DNA from: an uncultured Senegalimassilia sp. | GTDB taxonomy: Bacteria; Actinomycetota; Coriobacteriia; Coriobacteriales; Eggerthellaceae | Reading direction: 5' to 3' | Length of the DNA stretch: 64,000 nucleotides | Assembly: GCF_934636665.1 (NCBI RefSeq) | Contig: NZ_CAKUAT010000007.1 | Span: 56,299 to 120,298, forward strand | Shown here: positions 16,334-29,121 of the stretch, in pieces | How the letters are laid out: each line of letters opens with the position of its first letter | Position numbering within the stretch: position 1 is the stretch's first letter | Notes under the pieces: model-generated | What the model was told of the DNA's origin: nothing | The model's database searches: none | The model's input: only the letters and a program-made list of their open reading frames with translations | Made by a program: the position numbers and the translations under genes

Positions 16334-18700
16334 TTACACGCGGTAGACGGCGATGCCCGTGAAGTTGAATATGCGCTTGCCGTTGCCGCGTACCGCCACA
16401 TATGCGCGGTCGGTCGCCCCGTCGTTGTTCACGATGGGCGCATAGTATTCGTGGCGATAGAGATGCGACGGATGCATCATCTGACGTTCGTCGATAAGCG
16501 GCAGCTGATAGGCGACGAAGGGAACGCCCGTGTTGCGCGGCGCGGCAAGGTTGCCCTCGCCTTCGCCGAACAGGATGTCCGTGAGCGTCTTCTTCTTGTC
16601 GTAGTCAAGGTGCATGTTGACCAGCTGGTCTTGCGTGAGAACGCAATGACCTGCGGAATCTTTCATGAGCTGCTTTTGCGTCATACCGCCGTCCTTGGTC
16701 GTGTGCACGTTCGCGGCGTTGGCGGCGATCTGCACCTGATGCCCCGGCACCTGGTAGTAGCGGATGTTGTCGGCCCGTTTCACCAGCTTTTGCGCGGTGG
16801 CCATCGTCGCAACCTCGTTGGCGACGCCCGTCGCGGCGCCGTCGGCATCGTCGTCTTCGGCAAGCAAGGCCAGCGCCGTCTCGGGCAGTGTGGCGGTTCC
16901 GAACAGGCCCTTCCAAAATCCCAGCCACTCGGCAAGCTCGGTCTTCTTCTCGGGGTCGTCTTTGATGGCAAGATAGTGCTCGTTGAGGCAGAACGTCGAA
17001 TAGTTGATGAGCGCCATGAAGTTCGACAGCACCGAGCTTTGGAAGTTCGCGCGCATCTCGTATCCGTGGTGCTCCCACTTGTAGCTCAGCACCATGAGCT
17101 CGTCGAACGCGCCGAACAGGTTCTTGTTCGTGCCGGTGTAGCACTGCATGATCTCGTTGCCCAGGACGCCGGCCATGTCGTAAACGTATCTGCCGCACAC
17201 CTGGTAGCGGGGGTTCGAGTACAGGTTCTCGGCGAACTCCTTGCGGCGGGCTTCCTTCTCGTTCCCGTCGGGCAGCGCATCGATGGATTCCATCATGCTG
17301 TTGAGCTTCGAGAGGTCCCATCGCATCTCGGCGGAGAACTTGCTCAGGTAATTGTTCACCTGCAGGTAGCAGGCCTGTTTGTCGAATTGGGCTATGACCT
17401 GCGCAATCTTGCGCTCGATGTCGTCGAGCTGCCCTTGGATCTCGGTAAGCTTCGATATGATCTGCGCTGATTCGTCGTTGCCGCCGAACACCAGCTCGAG
17501 CAGCGACGAGCTCCCGTAGTCGAAGGCGCGCCCCGCCGTCTGCTCGCCGATGAATTTCAGGCCGGCGATCAGCAGGTCGATGGCCTCGATCGCGACGTCG
17601 GCCTGGGGAGCGGGGTCTTCCGCGCCCAGCGCGGCCACGTCTTGCTGGAAGTCCTCGGCCGGTTGATCGTCGGACGACATGTCGGGCTCGCCATCGGTTT
17701 CCAGGGGATCCTCGGGCGTGAAGGACAGCAGGTTCTCGTCGTTGTCGTCGTCGGCCGTATCCTCCGCGTCGATGACGACGTCGCTTGCAGCCTCGTCTGC
17801 GTAGGCGGTTTGAGGGGCGAAGGGGTTGGCGGAGGCGGCAGAGGCGGCAGCGGTGGCGCTGGCGGCGGTGGTTGCGGAAGCGGTGCCGCTGCCGGCGGGC
17901 GCCTTCGCCTGCTGGGTGGTTGCGGCGCCGGCCAGGGCGGCGATGGCGTCCTCCCAGGCCGCATCGTCGTTTGCGGCCTCGAGCAGCATGCCGTGTCGTT
18001 GCTCGGCGGCCCCTTCGTCGCCGGTGACGGTCACGCGCGCGCTGCCGGCGCCTTCGCCGGACACCTGGGCCTCGAAGGGCGCGTCGACGTCGCCCACGGA
18101 GCCGTTCGCGTTGATGATCAGATCGGCGCACGAATCGCCCAGCATCGCCTGCCCGATGTGCGCGCCGCCATGTGCGACGGCGTCGCTTTTGCCGACGACG
18201 ATGAGGTGGTCGACCGACCCTTCGATATCGGCGGTTTTGATCGAGCCGAGGCTCAAAACGCCGATCGCCGCGTCAGGTTGGATGGAAACGACGCCGTCGG
18301 AGTTCACGCCGTCGACGTTGAGCATGCGCAGCGTTCCCGTCACGACGACCGGGGACCCGAGCGGCGCCAGCGTCGTACAGCAGGGGTCGGGGTTTTCGCC
18401 GTCGCGATAGCAGAGCGCTATGGTCCCGTCGGCAAGGTTCGGGACCAGGGAAAGCGCCGCGCCCGAGAACGCGGTTCCCGCAGCGTTGCCGTTGATGAAG
18501 AAACGCTGGTCCTCGACGTGAAGGGTGACCTGGTCGGACTCGTTTGAGGAAGCGCCGCCTCCGTTGTTGTCCGCGCTGTATCCGAGCGAGGCGACGCTCG
18601 TGAAACCGAGCGCGCACGAGCCGATGAGCACGGCGGACGTTTTGATCATGGTGCGGCGGGTGAGGCCGTTTCTGGCGGGTCGAGCGTCGAAGCTTGTCAT
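16334..18700 (-). CDS. large Tat-exported protein of unknown function
   Basis: 788 residues; family not recognised. A twin-arginine signal is visible (TRRTMIKTSAVLIG, residues 14-27) with a hydrophobic core ending near 42. Residues about 50-230 look beta-rich; 250-360 is an Ala/Ser/Thr then Asp/Glu-rich linker; from about 370 the sequence is helical, with a segment around 400-450 (KLTEIQGQLDDIERKIAQV) resembling the helical bundles of pore-forming or toxin-like proteins, but that is only a resemblance. Start ATG at 18700 follows GGAGGAG. It converges on tlyA and is divergent from gltB. Probably secreted or surface-located. Confidence 0.75.
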   Translation of the reverse strand: MTSFDARPARNGLTRRTMIKTSAVLIGSCALGFTSVASLGYSADNNGGGASSNESDQVTLHVEDQRFFINGNAAGTAFSGAALSLVPNLADGTIALCYRDGENPDPCCTTLAPLGSPVVVTGTLRMLNVDGVNSDGVVSIQPDAAIGVLSLGSIKTADIEGSVDHLIVVGKSDAVAHGGAHIGQAMLGDSCADLIINANGSVGDVDAPFEAQVSGEGAGSARVTVTGDEGAAEQRHGMLLEAANDDAAWEDAIAALAGAATTQQAKAPAGSGTASATTAASATAAASAASANPFAPQTAYADEAASDVVIDAEDTADDDNDENLLSFTPEDPLETDGEPDMSSDDQPAEDFQQDVAALGAEDPAPQADVAIEAIDLLIAGLKFIGEQTAGRAFDYGSSSLLELVFGGNDESAQIISKLTEIQGQLDDIERKIAQVIAQFDKQACYLQVNNYLSKFSAEMRWDLSKLNSMMESIDALPDGNEKEARRKEFAENLYSNPRYQVCGRYVYDMAGVLGNEIMQCYTGTNKNLFGAFDELMVLSYKWEHHGYEMRANFQSSVLSNFMALINYSTFCLNEHYLAIKDDPEKKTELAEWLGFWKGLFGTATLPETALALLAEDDDADGAATGVANEVATMATAQKLVKRADNIRYYQVPGHQVQIAANAANVHTTKDGGMTQKQLMKDSAGHCVLTQDQLVNMHLDYDKKKTLTDILFGEGEGNLAAPRNTGVPFVAYQLPLIDERQMMHPSHLYRHEYYAPIVNNDGATDRAYVAVRGNGKRIFNFTGIAVYRV

Positions 18701-18910
18701 AGGGGCTCCTCCCCGAAGGTGAAAACGTTGCGCACATGATATGACACGCGTGCTCGCTTCCGGAAGGGGGAAGCCCGCCTTTTTCGGCGGCGGGCGGCGG
18801 CCTGAGCCAGGCGCGAAGGCGGGCAACGCTGCCCTTGCCCGTTCGCTCGCGTCCTCCGGCGGCGGCTCGGGTGCCCTCATGTTTCGGGTTTTGAACGATG
18901 TTGTTTCGGC

Positions 18911-18938
18911 TTGGTTAACCGTATGACGCGGAAATAAT
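18911..18938 (+). promoter_or_regulatory. candidate gltB promoter and leader hairpin
   Basis: TTGGTT (18911-18916), 16-bp spacer, AATAAT (18933-18938), about 80 nt before the gltB ATG. Just past the expected start a perfect 10-bp hairpin (18949-18958 with 18966-18975, loop CACTGAA) sits in the leader. The spacer 18701-18910 shows no gene. Confidence 0.45.
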
Positions 18939-19018
18939 CGCGTAACACGCGGCCCGCACACTGAATGCGGGCCGCTCATGTTCTCGGGCGGCCTTATCAT
19001 CCAGACGAAGGACCGCAT

Positions 19019-23737
<4,719 letters not shown>

Positions 23738-23740
23738 GAG

Positions 23741-25231
23741 ATGGGAAAGCCCGGAGCATTTTTGGAACACGGCCGCTGCGCCCACAGCCTGCGTCCCGTG
23801 CAAGAGCGTACCCGCGATTTCGGTGAGCTGTACGAGCCGGTGCCGGAGGAGCGGACGCGTGAGCAGGCAAGCCGCTGCATGGCATGCGGCGTGGCGTTTT
23901 GCCAGGTAGGAGCGCCGTTCGGGAAGGCAAGGCCTTCCGGTTGCCCGCTGCACAACCTGATTCCCGAGTGGAACGACCTGGTGTGGCGCGGCCAGTGGGG
24001 GCAGGCGGCCGAGCGCTTGGCGCTGACCAGCCCCATGCCCGAGTTCACCAGCCGCGTGTGCCCGGCCTTGTGCGAGGCGGCGTGCAACCTTGCCCGCAAC
24101 GACGAGGCGGAGACCATCCACGACAACGAGCGCGCCATCTCCGATTGGCAGTGGGCCCATGGCGGGCCTCGCCGCTTCGAGCCGGCGGGCCCGGATGCGC
24201 CGAGCGTCGCCGTGGTGGGCTCGGGCCCGGCGGGCCTGGTGGCCGCGTGGGACCTGGCGCGCCGCGGGGCGCGCGTGTGCGTGGTCGAGCGCCACGACCG
24301 TGCTGGCGGCCTGCTCATGTACGGCATCCCGAACATGAAGCTGGATAAGTCGGTGGTCAAGCGCCGTGTGGACCTGATGGCCGAGCTGGGCATCGAGTTC
24401 CGTCTGGGCGTCGACGCGGCCGATGCCGACGTGGCCGCGGGTTTGGCTGCGGAGTTCGACGCCGTGGTGGTTGCCGCGGGCGCCTGCAAGGCGCGCGGCG
24501 TGAACGCCGAAGGCTTCGACGCCGGCATCGCCGCGGGAGACGTGGTGTACGCGGTGGATTACCTGACCGAGCAGACGCGCGCGTTGCTTGAGGGTCGCAA
24601 GCCCGCCATCAGCGCCGAGGGCAAGGACGTGGTGGTCATCGGCGGCGGCGACACCGGCAACGACTGCATGGGCACCGCGGTTCGCCAAGGCGCGCGCACG
24701 GTTCGCCAGCTGGAATATGGCCCGCGTGCGCCGAAGGAGCGCGCGGCGTCGAACCTGTGGCCCGAATGGCCCAACGTTGCGAAGACGGATTACGGTCAGG
24801 AGGAGGCTATCGCGCTGCAGGGCGATGACCTGCGCGAATGGTGCGCCGACACGGAAAAGGTGCTGCTGGATGGCGCCGGGCATGTACGTGGGTTGCAGGT
24901 GCGCACATTCGATTGGTCGGCCGGCAAGCCCGAGCCCGTGGCGGGCTCCGAGCGCGAGGTCGATGCGCAGCTGGTGCTGGTGGCCTGCGGCTTCGCGGGT
25001 CCGGAGGGCGGCGTGTTCGATGCGTTCGGCGTGCCGCTGGCAACGCAGGGCCGTCCGCTTCCGGTGATGGCGGCCGGCGATTCGCATCGCGCTATGCGCG
25101 CCGCCGCTGGCAAGGACGACGCCGCCGTGTACGTTGCCGGCGATGCCCGCACGGGCAGCAGCCTGGTGGTCAACGCCATGGCCGACGCCCTCAAGTGCGC
25201 CGCCGAGGTTGCTAGCGACCTGGGGTTGTAG
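23741..25231 (+). CDS. gltD: glutamate synthase small subunit
   Basis: Supplies electrons from NAD(P)H to GltB. 496 residues. N-terminal cysteine clusters for two [4Fe-4S] centres (CMACGVAFC near 46, CPALCEAAC near 107), an FAD-binding loop VVGSGPAGLVAAW near 153 and an NAD(P)H loop VVIGGGDTGNDC near 303. Start follows GGAG and lies 3 bp after the gltB stop, so both are translated from one message. A strong terminator follows at 25443. Confidence 0.96.
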   Translation: MGKPGAFLEHGRCAHSLRPVQERTRDFGELYEPVPEERTREQASRCMACGVAFCQVGAPFGKARPSGCPLHNLIPEWNDLVWRGQWGQAAERLALTSPMPEFTSRVCPALCEAACNLARNDEAETIHDNERAISDWQWAHGGPRRFEPAGPDAPSVAVVGSGPAGLVAAWDLARRGARVCVVERHDRAGGLLMYGIPNMKLDKSVVKRRVDLMAELGIEFRLGVDAADADVAAGLAAEFDAVVVAAGACKARGVNAEGFDAGIAAGDVVYAVDYLTEQTRALLEGRKPAISAEGKDVVVIGGGDTGNDCMGTAVRQGARTVRQLEYGPRAPKERAASNLWPEWPNVAKTDYGQEEAIALQGDDLREWCADTEKVLLDGAGHVRGLQVRTFDWSAGKPEPVAGSEREVDAQLVLVACGFAGPEGGVFDAFGVPLATQGRPLPVMAAGDSHRAMRAAAGKDDAAVYVAGDARTGSSLVVNAMADALKCAAEVASDLGL

Positions 25232-25442
25232 GGAGTTCGCTGCGGTTTCTTCGCCTAGTGTGACGGGTTGCGGCGCGGTGCGCGTGGACCGTGACGGCGG
25301 CGTCGGGTCGACGATGCGCCGAGATGATGCTCCCTCAAGCGCGACGGGAGCGGTGGATCGGTTTAGCCCTGCCGGGGTTTTGGCGGCAAGGGCGGTAACG
25401 AGCGCGTCGAGCTGATCTGCTTTCGAACGAAGCCTTGCTCCG

Positions 25443-25484
25443 GAGGGCCCTTCGTCTTCGATGAGGACGAAGGGCCCTCTTCGT
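25443..25484 (+). terminator. terminator after gltD
   Basis: 14-bp perfect stem (25443-25456 with 25466-25479), 9-nt loop, then TTCGTT. The 210 bp between gltD and this hairpin hold no gene. Confidence 0.85.
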
Positions 25485-25665
25485 TCGATGCCTATGCTGT
25501 GGCGAAGTTAGCCGAATATCGGATGCATTATTGCGCTTCCTTGATTCGTGCAATAGCATATTCAGCTACTGTTAATCACAACGAAATCGGAGTCGCATGT
25601 CACGTCGTCAAGCCACCTCACGCATCCTCTTCATCTGCCACGGCAATATCTGCAGGTTGACCATG
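25482..25665. repeat. left 184-bp direct repeat (copy of 27602-27785)
   Basis: Ungapped match to 27602-27785 at a constant offset of 2120 bp, with nine differences that I count. It covers the promoter region and the first 23 codons of the tyrosine phosphatase gene. Similarity stops sharply after CCATG in both copies. Confidence 0.9.
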
Positions 25666-25668
25666 TAA
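25597..25668 (+). pseudogene. truncated 5' end of low-molecular-weight tyrosine phosphatase gene
   Basis: Encodes only MSRRQATSRILFICHGNICR followed by LTM and TAA, the phosphatase N-terminus through its CX5R loop. Compared with the intact gene at 27717, four codon changes are silent and two change residues (I7T; S21L in the catalytic loop). The stop arises exactly where island sequence begins. Confidence 0.85.
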
Positions 25669-25894
25669 TGGTGTATAAGTGCGGGTCAGAAGGGAATAGT
25701 TAGATTGCATAGGTAGTTCGTTGCGACGATCTTACAACAAACGATTCGAGTCCAAACACGACAACGCGATAACGAATTGCCTCAAGGTGATTTGGGTCGT
25801 ACAACGCATCCCGATGTTTGAAGCGCGGGAGCTAATCGTGGCGATTTTGACGCAAAGGGTGGAGAGACTGCCTTGCCGATGCTACAATGACGGC

Positions 25895-25986
25895 ACTAGC
25901 GAAGCCCGCTATGGTTTAAGTCACTCGGGCGACGCGGATTGGTTGAGGGGTCGTAGTTCCAGCTACGGCCCTTCTTTGTTTCCTAC
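25895..25986 (+). ncRNA. candidate antitoxin-like small RNA
   Basis: An extended -10 (TGC-TACAAT, 25880-25888) would start a transcript near 25895. It ends at a terminator GGGTCGTAG-TTCCAG-CTACGGCCC (25949-25972 region) followed by TTCTTTGTTT. The stem is fully paired, with one G-U, only when read on the plus strand; the minus-strand copy has a C-A mismatch, so the terminator works rightward. The RNA faces the small hydrophobic ORF at 26010-26102. Its bases 25898-25911 can pair at 12 of 14 positions with the leader of that ORF's message (26136-26123). The role is inferred from this layout. Confidence 0.45.
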
Positions 25987-26009
25987 CTTGCCACCTGCTT
26001 GCTGCTGTC

Positions 26010-26102
26010 TTACTTCCTATCGTCGAAATATCGCCACACCTCGAAGAGGAATGCCCCGATCGTGGCCAGGGCTGCAACGAGATAAATAGTCTGCTCGAAC
26101 AT
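26010..26102 (-). CDS. 30-residue hydrophobic peptide, type I toxin-like
   Basis: Sequence runs MFEQTIYLVAALATIGAF, then LFEVWRYFDDRK: a short lumenal end, one membrane segment and a charged C-terminal tail, the plan of TxpA/Fst/holin-like type I toxins. Ribosome site AAGGAGG (26117-26111) is perfect and eight bases before ATG. TATAAT on the minus strand (26167-26162) would give a leader of about 50 nt. A convergent candidate small RNA lies downstream (25895-25986). No family could be assigned; toxicity is inference from form and context. Confidence 0.6.
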   Translation of the reverse strand: MFEQTIYLVAALATIGAFLFEVWRYFDDRK

Positions 26103-26161
26103 AGGCTTCGCCTCCTTGTGAAAGCGCCGCCCGCTACAGGCTTGCTAGTACCGTGGGTGGG

Positions 26162-26167
26162 ATTATA
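26162..26167 (-). promoter_or_regulatory. -10 box of the small hydrophobic peptide gene
   Basis: Consensus TATAAT read leftward, about 60 bp before the ATG at 26102. No good -35 is seen. Confidence 0.45.
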
Positions 26168-26256
26168 TCGGCTAATCACGAAGAGCGCTATGCAGGGCGG
26201 TCTACGATTCGGGCGAAGAAGGCAAAGAGGCTTGCTTCTCGAAGCAAAAGCGCGCA

Positions 26257-26487
26257 TTGATCCAGAAAGCGAATTGCGATGAATATGCGGCTGAAACTAT
26301 GTATGCATTGATTCAGACGTGCGATCCTTCGCTGACCAAGGACGAAGCCCACGCTATCGGGAGCGAAGTCATCGCCAACTACGAGTCGCTCGGTTCGGGC
26401 AAGGGAATGGGCCAAGCCTCAAAGAACGGAATTACCTATTCGCTAGCAAGCTCAAGCGGCCGGATCGTGAGCGCAAAAGTCGGGTAA
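26257..26487 (+). pseudogene. small orphan reading frame, probably a gene fragment
   Basis: Open frame from TTG at 26257 (the frame is open from 26176 but has no ATG or GTG before codon 15 of this reading) to TAA at 26487. The product, ending QASKNGITYSLASSSGRIVSAKVG in part, looks soluble with an Asp/Glu-rich middle. No ribosome site precedes it, and its upstream part overlaps the toxin-like gene's promoter. I do not recognise it; it may be the 3' end of a lost gene. The 284 bp after it (26488-26771) show no gene. Confidence 0.3.
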
Positions 26488-26771
26488 ACGGGAAGAAGTT
26501 GGCTGGCGTTGTGGCTGTTGGCTTGGCTTCGAGGAGCATCGGAGACCGTTTTTCGAAGGTGTTCGTCCTGTAGTTCGATGTGTCTTTCGCGGTGTTTCCC
26601 ATTATGGTAGTTTGGCGTAGGGCGTTGGCCCCCTTTGTAGGTTATCGGCCTTTTGTCGTGTCCAGCAGTTGAGTTTCTTTTCGAGTGAGTCTTTGAGCTG
26701 GCAAGATGCAAATATGATTTGGGCATGCGGTCGGTATCGCTCGGTGGTTGCGTAAACGCGGAATTGGGGGA

Positions 26772-27476
26772 ATGTTGGACAAGGAAGAGAAGGAACAGGT
26801 CGAGACCCAGCTTGCGAATGATGCGGTGGATGGGGAAGCGGCATCTTCGCAGCCTTCGAAGGCCGGCGGAATTCGGCAGTGGTGCGCCGATAAGAAGAAG
26901 CCGTTTGCGGCGATAATCATGCTTTCGGTTTTGCTCGTGGCTTCTATCGCGGCAGGGTGCATCGTCTATACCGCTGAGCATAATACGCTTGCCTCCGTGA
27001 ATGAAGAGTGCGCTGGACTGCAAGTCGACCTTGACGAGGCCAATGCGAGGATCGCTTCTTTGCAGAAATCAAACAAGGAATTGGAAGGCAAGCTGTCTTC
27101 GGCGGAAAAGGAGCGCGATTCATTTAAGGCTGAGGTTGGCGGATATCAAGATCAGCAGGCGACTATTGCTGACGAGAAAGCAAAGCTCGAGGATTTGCAT
27201 GCTCAGCTCGATGCGCTTCAAGCGGAGCGAGATTCCTTGCAAGAGCAAATTGATGCCAAGAAGCTTGCTGAGGAAAAAGCTGCGCAAGAGAAAGAGCAAC
27301 GCAGAATCGAGAAGGAGAGCAAAAGCGCCGGGAATTCGCAAATCGTTTATTGGGTGTCCGGGGGCAAGGTCTACCACACCACTCCGGATTGTCCGACGCT
27401 GAAGCGTTCGTCGGGAATCCATAGCGGGTCGATTTCCGCAAGCGGGAAAAGTCGGTGCTGTAAAGTTTGCGGTTAA
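26772..27476 (+). CDS. membrane-anchored coiled-coil protein with C-terminal Cys-rich domain
   Basis: 234 residues. Residues 1-40 are charged; 44-68 form one membrane segment (FAAIIMLSVLLVASIAAG); about 72-180 is a heptad-type coiled coil rich in Glu, Lys and Gln; the last ~45 residues contain VYWVSGGKVYHTTPDCPTL and end CCKVCG, a small domain common at the ends of bacterial surface proteins, in which the Cys and His residues probably bind zinc. The ATG at 26772 follows TTGGGGG; the frame also opens at a TTG at 26748. Base composition is clearly lower in GC than flanking genes, consistent with transfer. Function unknown. Confidence 0.75.
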   Translation: MLDKEEKEQVETQLANDAVDGEAASSQPSKAGGIRQWCADKKKPFAAIIMLSVLLVASIAAGCIVYTAEHNTLASVNEECAGLQVDLDEANARIASLQKSNKELEGKLSSAEKERDSFKAEVGGYQDQQATIADEKAKLEDLHAQLDALQAERDSLQEQIDAKKLAEEKAAQEKEQRRIEKESKSAGNSQIVYWVSGGKVYHTTPDCPTLKRSSGIHSGSISASGKSRCCKVCG

Positions 27477-27509
27477 GAGTTCTCGTGGCGTCCGCTTAAT
27501 CGATGCGTA

Positions 27510-27534
27510 GGGCGGCGCTCTGGTTGAGCCGCCC
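27510..27534 (+). terminator. hairpin after the coiled-coil gene
   Basis: GGGCGG-GCTC stem against GAGC-CGCCC with a one-base bulge and TGGTT loop; followed by only a weak T/C tract, so it may be an inefficient terminator. Confidence 0.45.
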
Positions 27535-27601
27535 TCTATGGTGAAGCACGCATGACACAACATTTCAGATACGCTTGCTGAAAGGGTTTGCCCTGCTTCT
27601 C

Positions 27602-27785
27602 CGTTCGATGCCTATGCTGTGGCGAAGTTAGCCGAATATCGGATGCGTTATTGCGCTTCCTTGATTCGTGCAATAGGATATTCAGCTACTGTTAACCACA
27701 ACGAAATCGGAGTCGCATGTCTCGTCGTCAAGCCATCTCGCGCATCCTCTTCATCTGCCATGGTAATATCTGCAGGTCGACCATG
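27602..27785. repeat. right 184-bp direct repeat (copy of 25482-25665)
   Basis: Second copy of the phosphatase promoter and 5' coding region. Together with the left copy it brackets a 1.94-kb accessory segment (25666-27601). Within it TTGCGC (27651-27656), 17-bp spacer and TAGGAT (27674-27679) may form the phosphatase promoter; the left copy reads TAGCAT. Confidence 0.9.
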
Positions 27786-28268
27786 GCCCAGTTCGTGATG
27801 CAGGACCTGGTGAACAAGGCGGGGCTGGCCGACGTCCTGTTCATCGATTCCGCCGCCACCACCAACGACGAGATCGGGCATCCGCCGCATCACGGCACGG
27901 TCGATAAGCTCAAGCAGGTGGGCGTGCCGGTGCTGCCGCATCGCGCCCGCAAGGTCCGCGCCGACGAGTACGACGAGTGGGACCTGTTCGTGTACATGGA
28001 TGACGAGAACGAGCGCCATCTGAGCCGCATCTTCGGAAGCGACCCGGAAACGAAGTGCGTACGCCTGCTCGCGTTCGCTCCCGGCGCGGGACTGGTGGGC
28101 GAGGACGGGAAGGCCCTTCCCGATGCGCAGGATGCCCGCGTGATCGCGCAAGCCGGCGCCAACGCCGCCGACGTGGCCGACCCCTGGTTCACCGGCAATT
28201 TCGACGACACCTACCGCGACGTGCTGGCCGGCTGCAAAGGCCTCCTGACCTGGTGTCAAGCGCAATAA
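27717..28268 (+). CDS. low-molecular-weight protein tyrosine phosphatase
   Basis: 183 residues. The phosphate-binding loop CHGNICRS (C14-S21) follows a beta strand, and the general-acid loop appears as ADPWFTGNFDDTY near 155. This is the LMW-PTP fold, removing phosphate from tyrosine in kinase-controlled systems such as polysaccharide export; no kinase is adjacent. There is no obvious ribosome site before the ATG (upstream AATCGGAGTC has only GGAG eight bases away, which may serve). The gene is intact although its 5' end is duplicated at 25482-25668. Confidence 0.9.
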   Translation: MSRRQAISRILFICHGNICRSTMAQFVMQDLVNKAGLADVLFIDSAATTNDEIGHPPHHGTVDKLKQVGVPVLPHRARKVRADEYDEWDLFVYMDDENERHLSRIFGSDPETKCVRLLAFAPGAGLVGEDGKALPDAQDARVIAQAGANAADVADPWFTGNFDDTYRDVLAGCKGLLTWCQAQ

Positions 28269-28281
28269 CATACGATTGTTA

Positions 28282-28316
28282 AACGGGGCCGCCGGCATAT
28301 CTGCCGGCGGCCCCGT
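28282..28316. terminator. terminator between phosphatase and PNPOx-like gene
   Basis: 15-16 bp perfect stem (28282-28297 with 28302-28316 region), TATC loop, between convergent genes. Confidence 0.85.
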
Positions 28317-28339
28317 TCTCGTTCCTGTGAAATCGCTCG

Positions 28340-29026
28340 CTATGCTCGTTGCTTGCCGGTGAAGCGGTCGATGTCGATGCAGTAGATGTTCGCGCGGGCG
28401 AGCGCCTGGTCGGTGAAGTCGGTCGATGCTTCGGGCGCCAGGTGCTGCATGATGCGCGTGAGACCGTAGCGCTTCGCCTCGGTTCCCTGGATGCGATGGA
28501 TGGTGCCCGTGCCCATGATGGAGCGGTATGCGTACGAATACGCGCAGGCATACGTGCCCGTGATCAGGCCTTCCTGCACGTCCATTTCGATCGCCACGCG
28601 CGGCTCCCGGTTGAACGCGTCCACCTTGCGGCCGACGCCGGCCGAGTGCACCCACAGCGCCAGGCGCGGCGCATCGGCGTCGATCTCCTCGGGGTCGGCC
28701 CAGTCGTAGCCGAAGCTCATGGGCACGATGAACGGGCCCTCCTCGTCAACGCAGGCGATGCGCACCGTCTGGCAAGCCTCGACCACCGCATGCAGCTGCG
28801 TGGTGCTGCGAAGCTGACGGCCCGCCTGCCGCATGGGGCGATGCGAAACGGGCATGGCGGCCTGCGCTGCGGCGCCGGCCCGGGTCATGCCGGCAGCCTG
28901 CTGCGCCTGTGCGGCCTGCGCCATGGCGGCCGCCTGCGCCGCAGCGGCGGCCTGCTGCATTTGCGCGGCCTGCGGTTGCGGCACCGCGCCCTCGGGATAG
29001 ATGGCGGGGATATTCTGCAAATCCAT
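28340..29026 (-). CDS. pyridoxamine 5'-phosphate oxidase-like flavin-binding protein
   Basis: 228 residues. From about residue 75 it matches the split-barrel flavin-binding fold of PNPOx/NimA-like proteins: VRIACVDEEGPFIVPMSFGY (85-105), LWVHSAG near 124, PRVAIEMDV near 142 and MGTGTIHRI near 168. The first ~60 residues are almost entirely Ala, Gln and Met, an unusual extension. Related anaerobe proteins include nitroimidazole reductases, but no specific activity can be assigned. ATG at 29026 follows GGAGC. It is divergent from the GntR operon. Confidence 0.8.
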   Translation of the reverse strand: MDLQNIPAIYPEGAVPQPQAAQMQQAAAAAQAAAMAQAAQAQQAAGMTRAGAAAQAAMPVSHRPMRQAGRQLRSTTQLHAVVEACQTVRIACVDEEGPFIVPMSFGYDWADPEEIDADAPRLALWVHSAGVGRKVDAFNREPRVAIEMDVQEGLITGTYACAYSYAYRSIMGTGTIHRIQGTEAKRYGLTRIMQHLAPEASTDFTDQALARANIYCIDIDRFTGKQRA

Positions 29027-29121
29027 GAGTGCTCCTGGGTTCGGGCGTTTTCGTTACCCCTATGGTACGGCGTGCCGTTGCGTTCGGTTGCCGCAATCCG
29101 CCGTTGCGCCAACATCACACG

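Noticed and set aside
25721..26089. Plus-strand 122-codon ORF in the island
   Set aside because: No ribosome site, no recognisable domain, and it crosses the small-RNA terminator and the toxin-like gene on the other strand.
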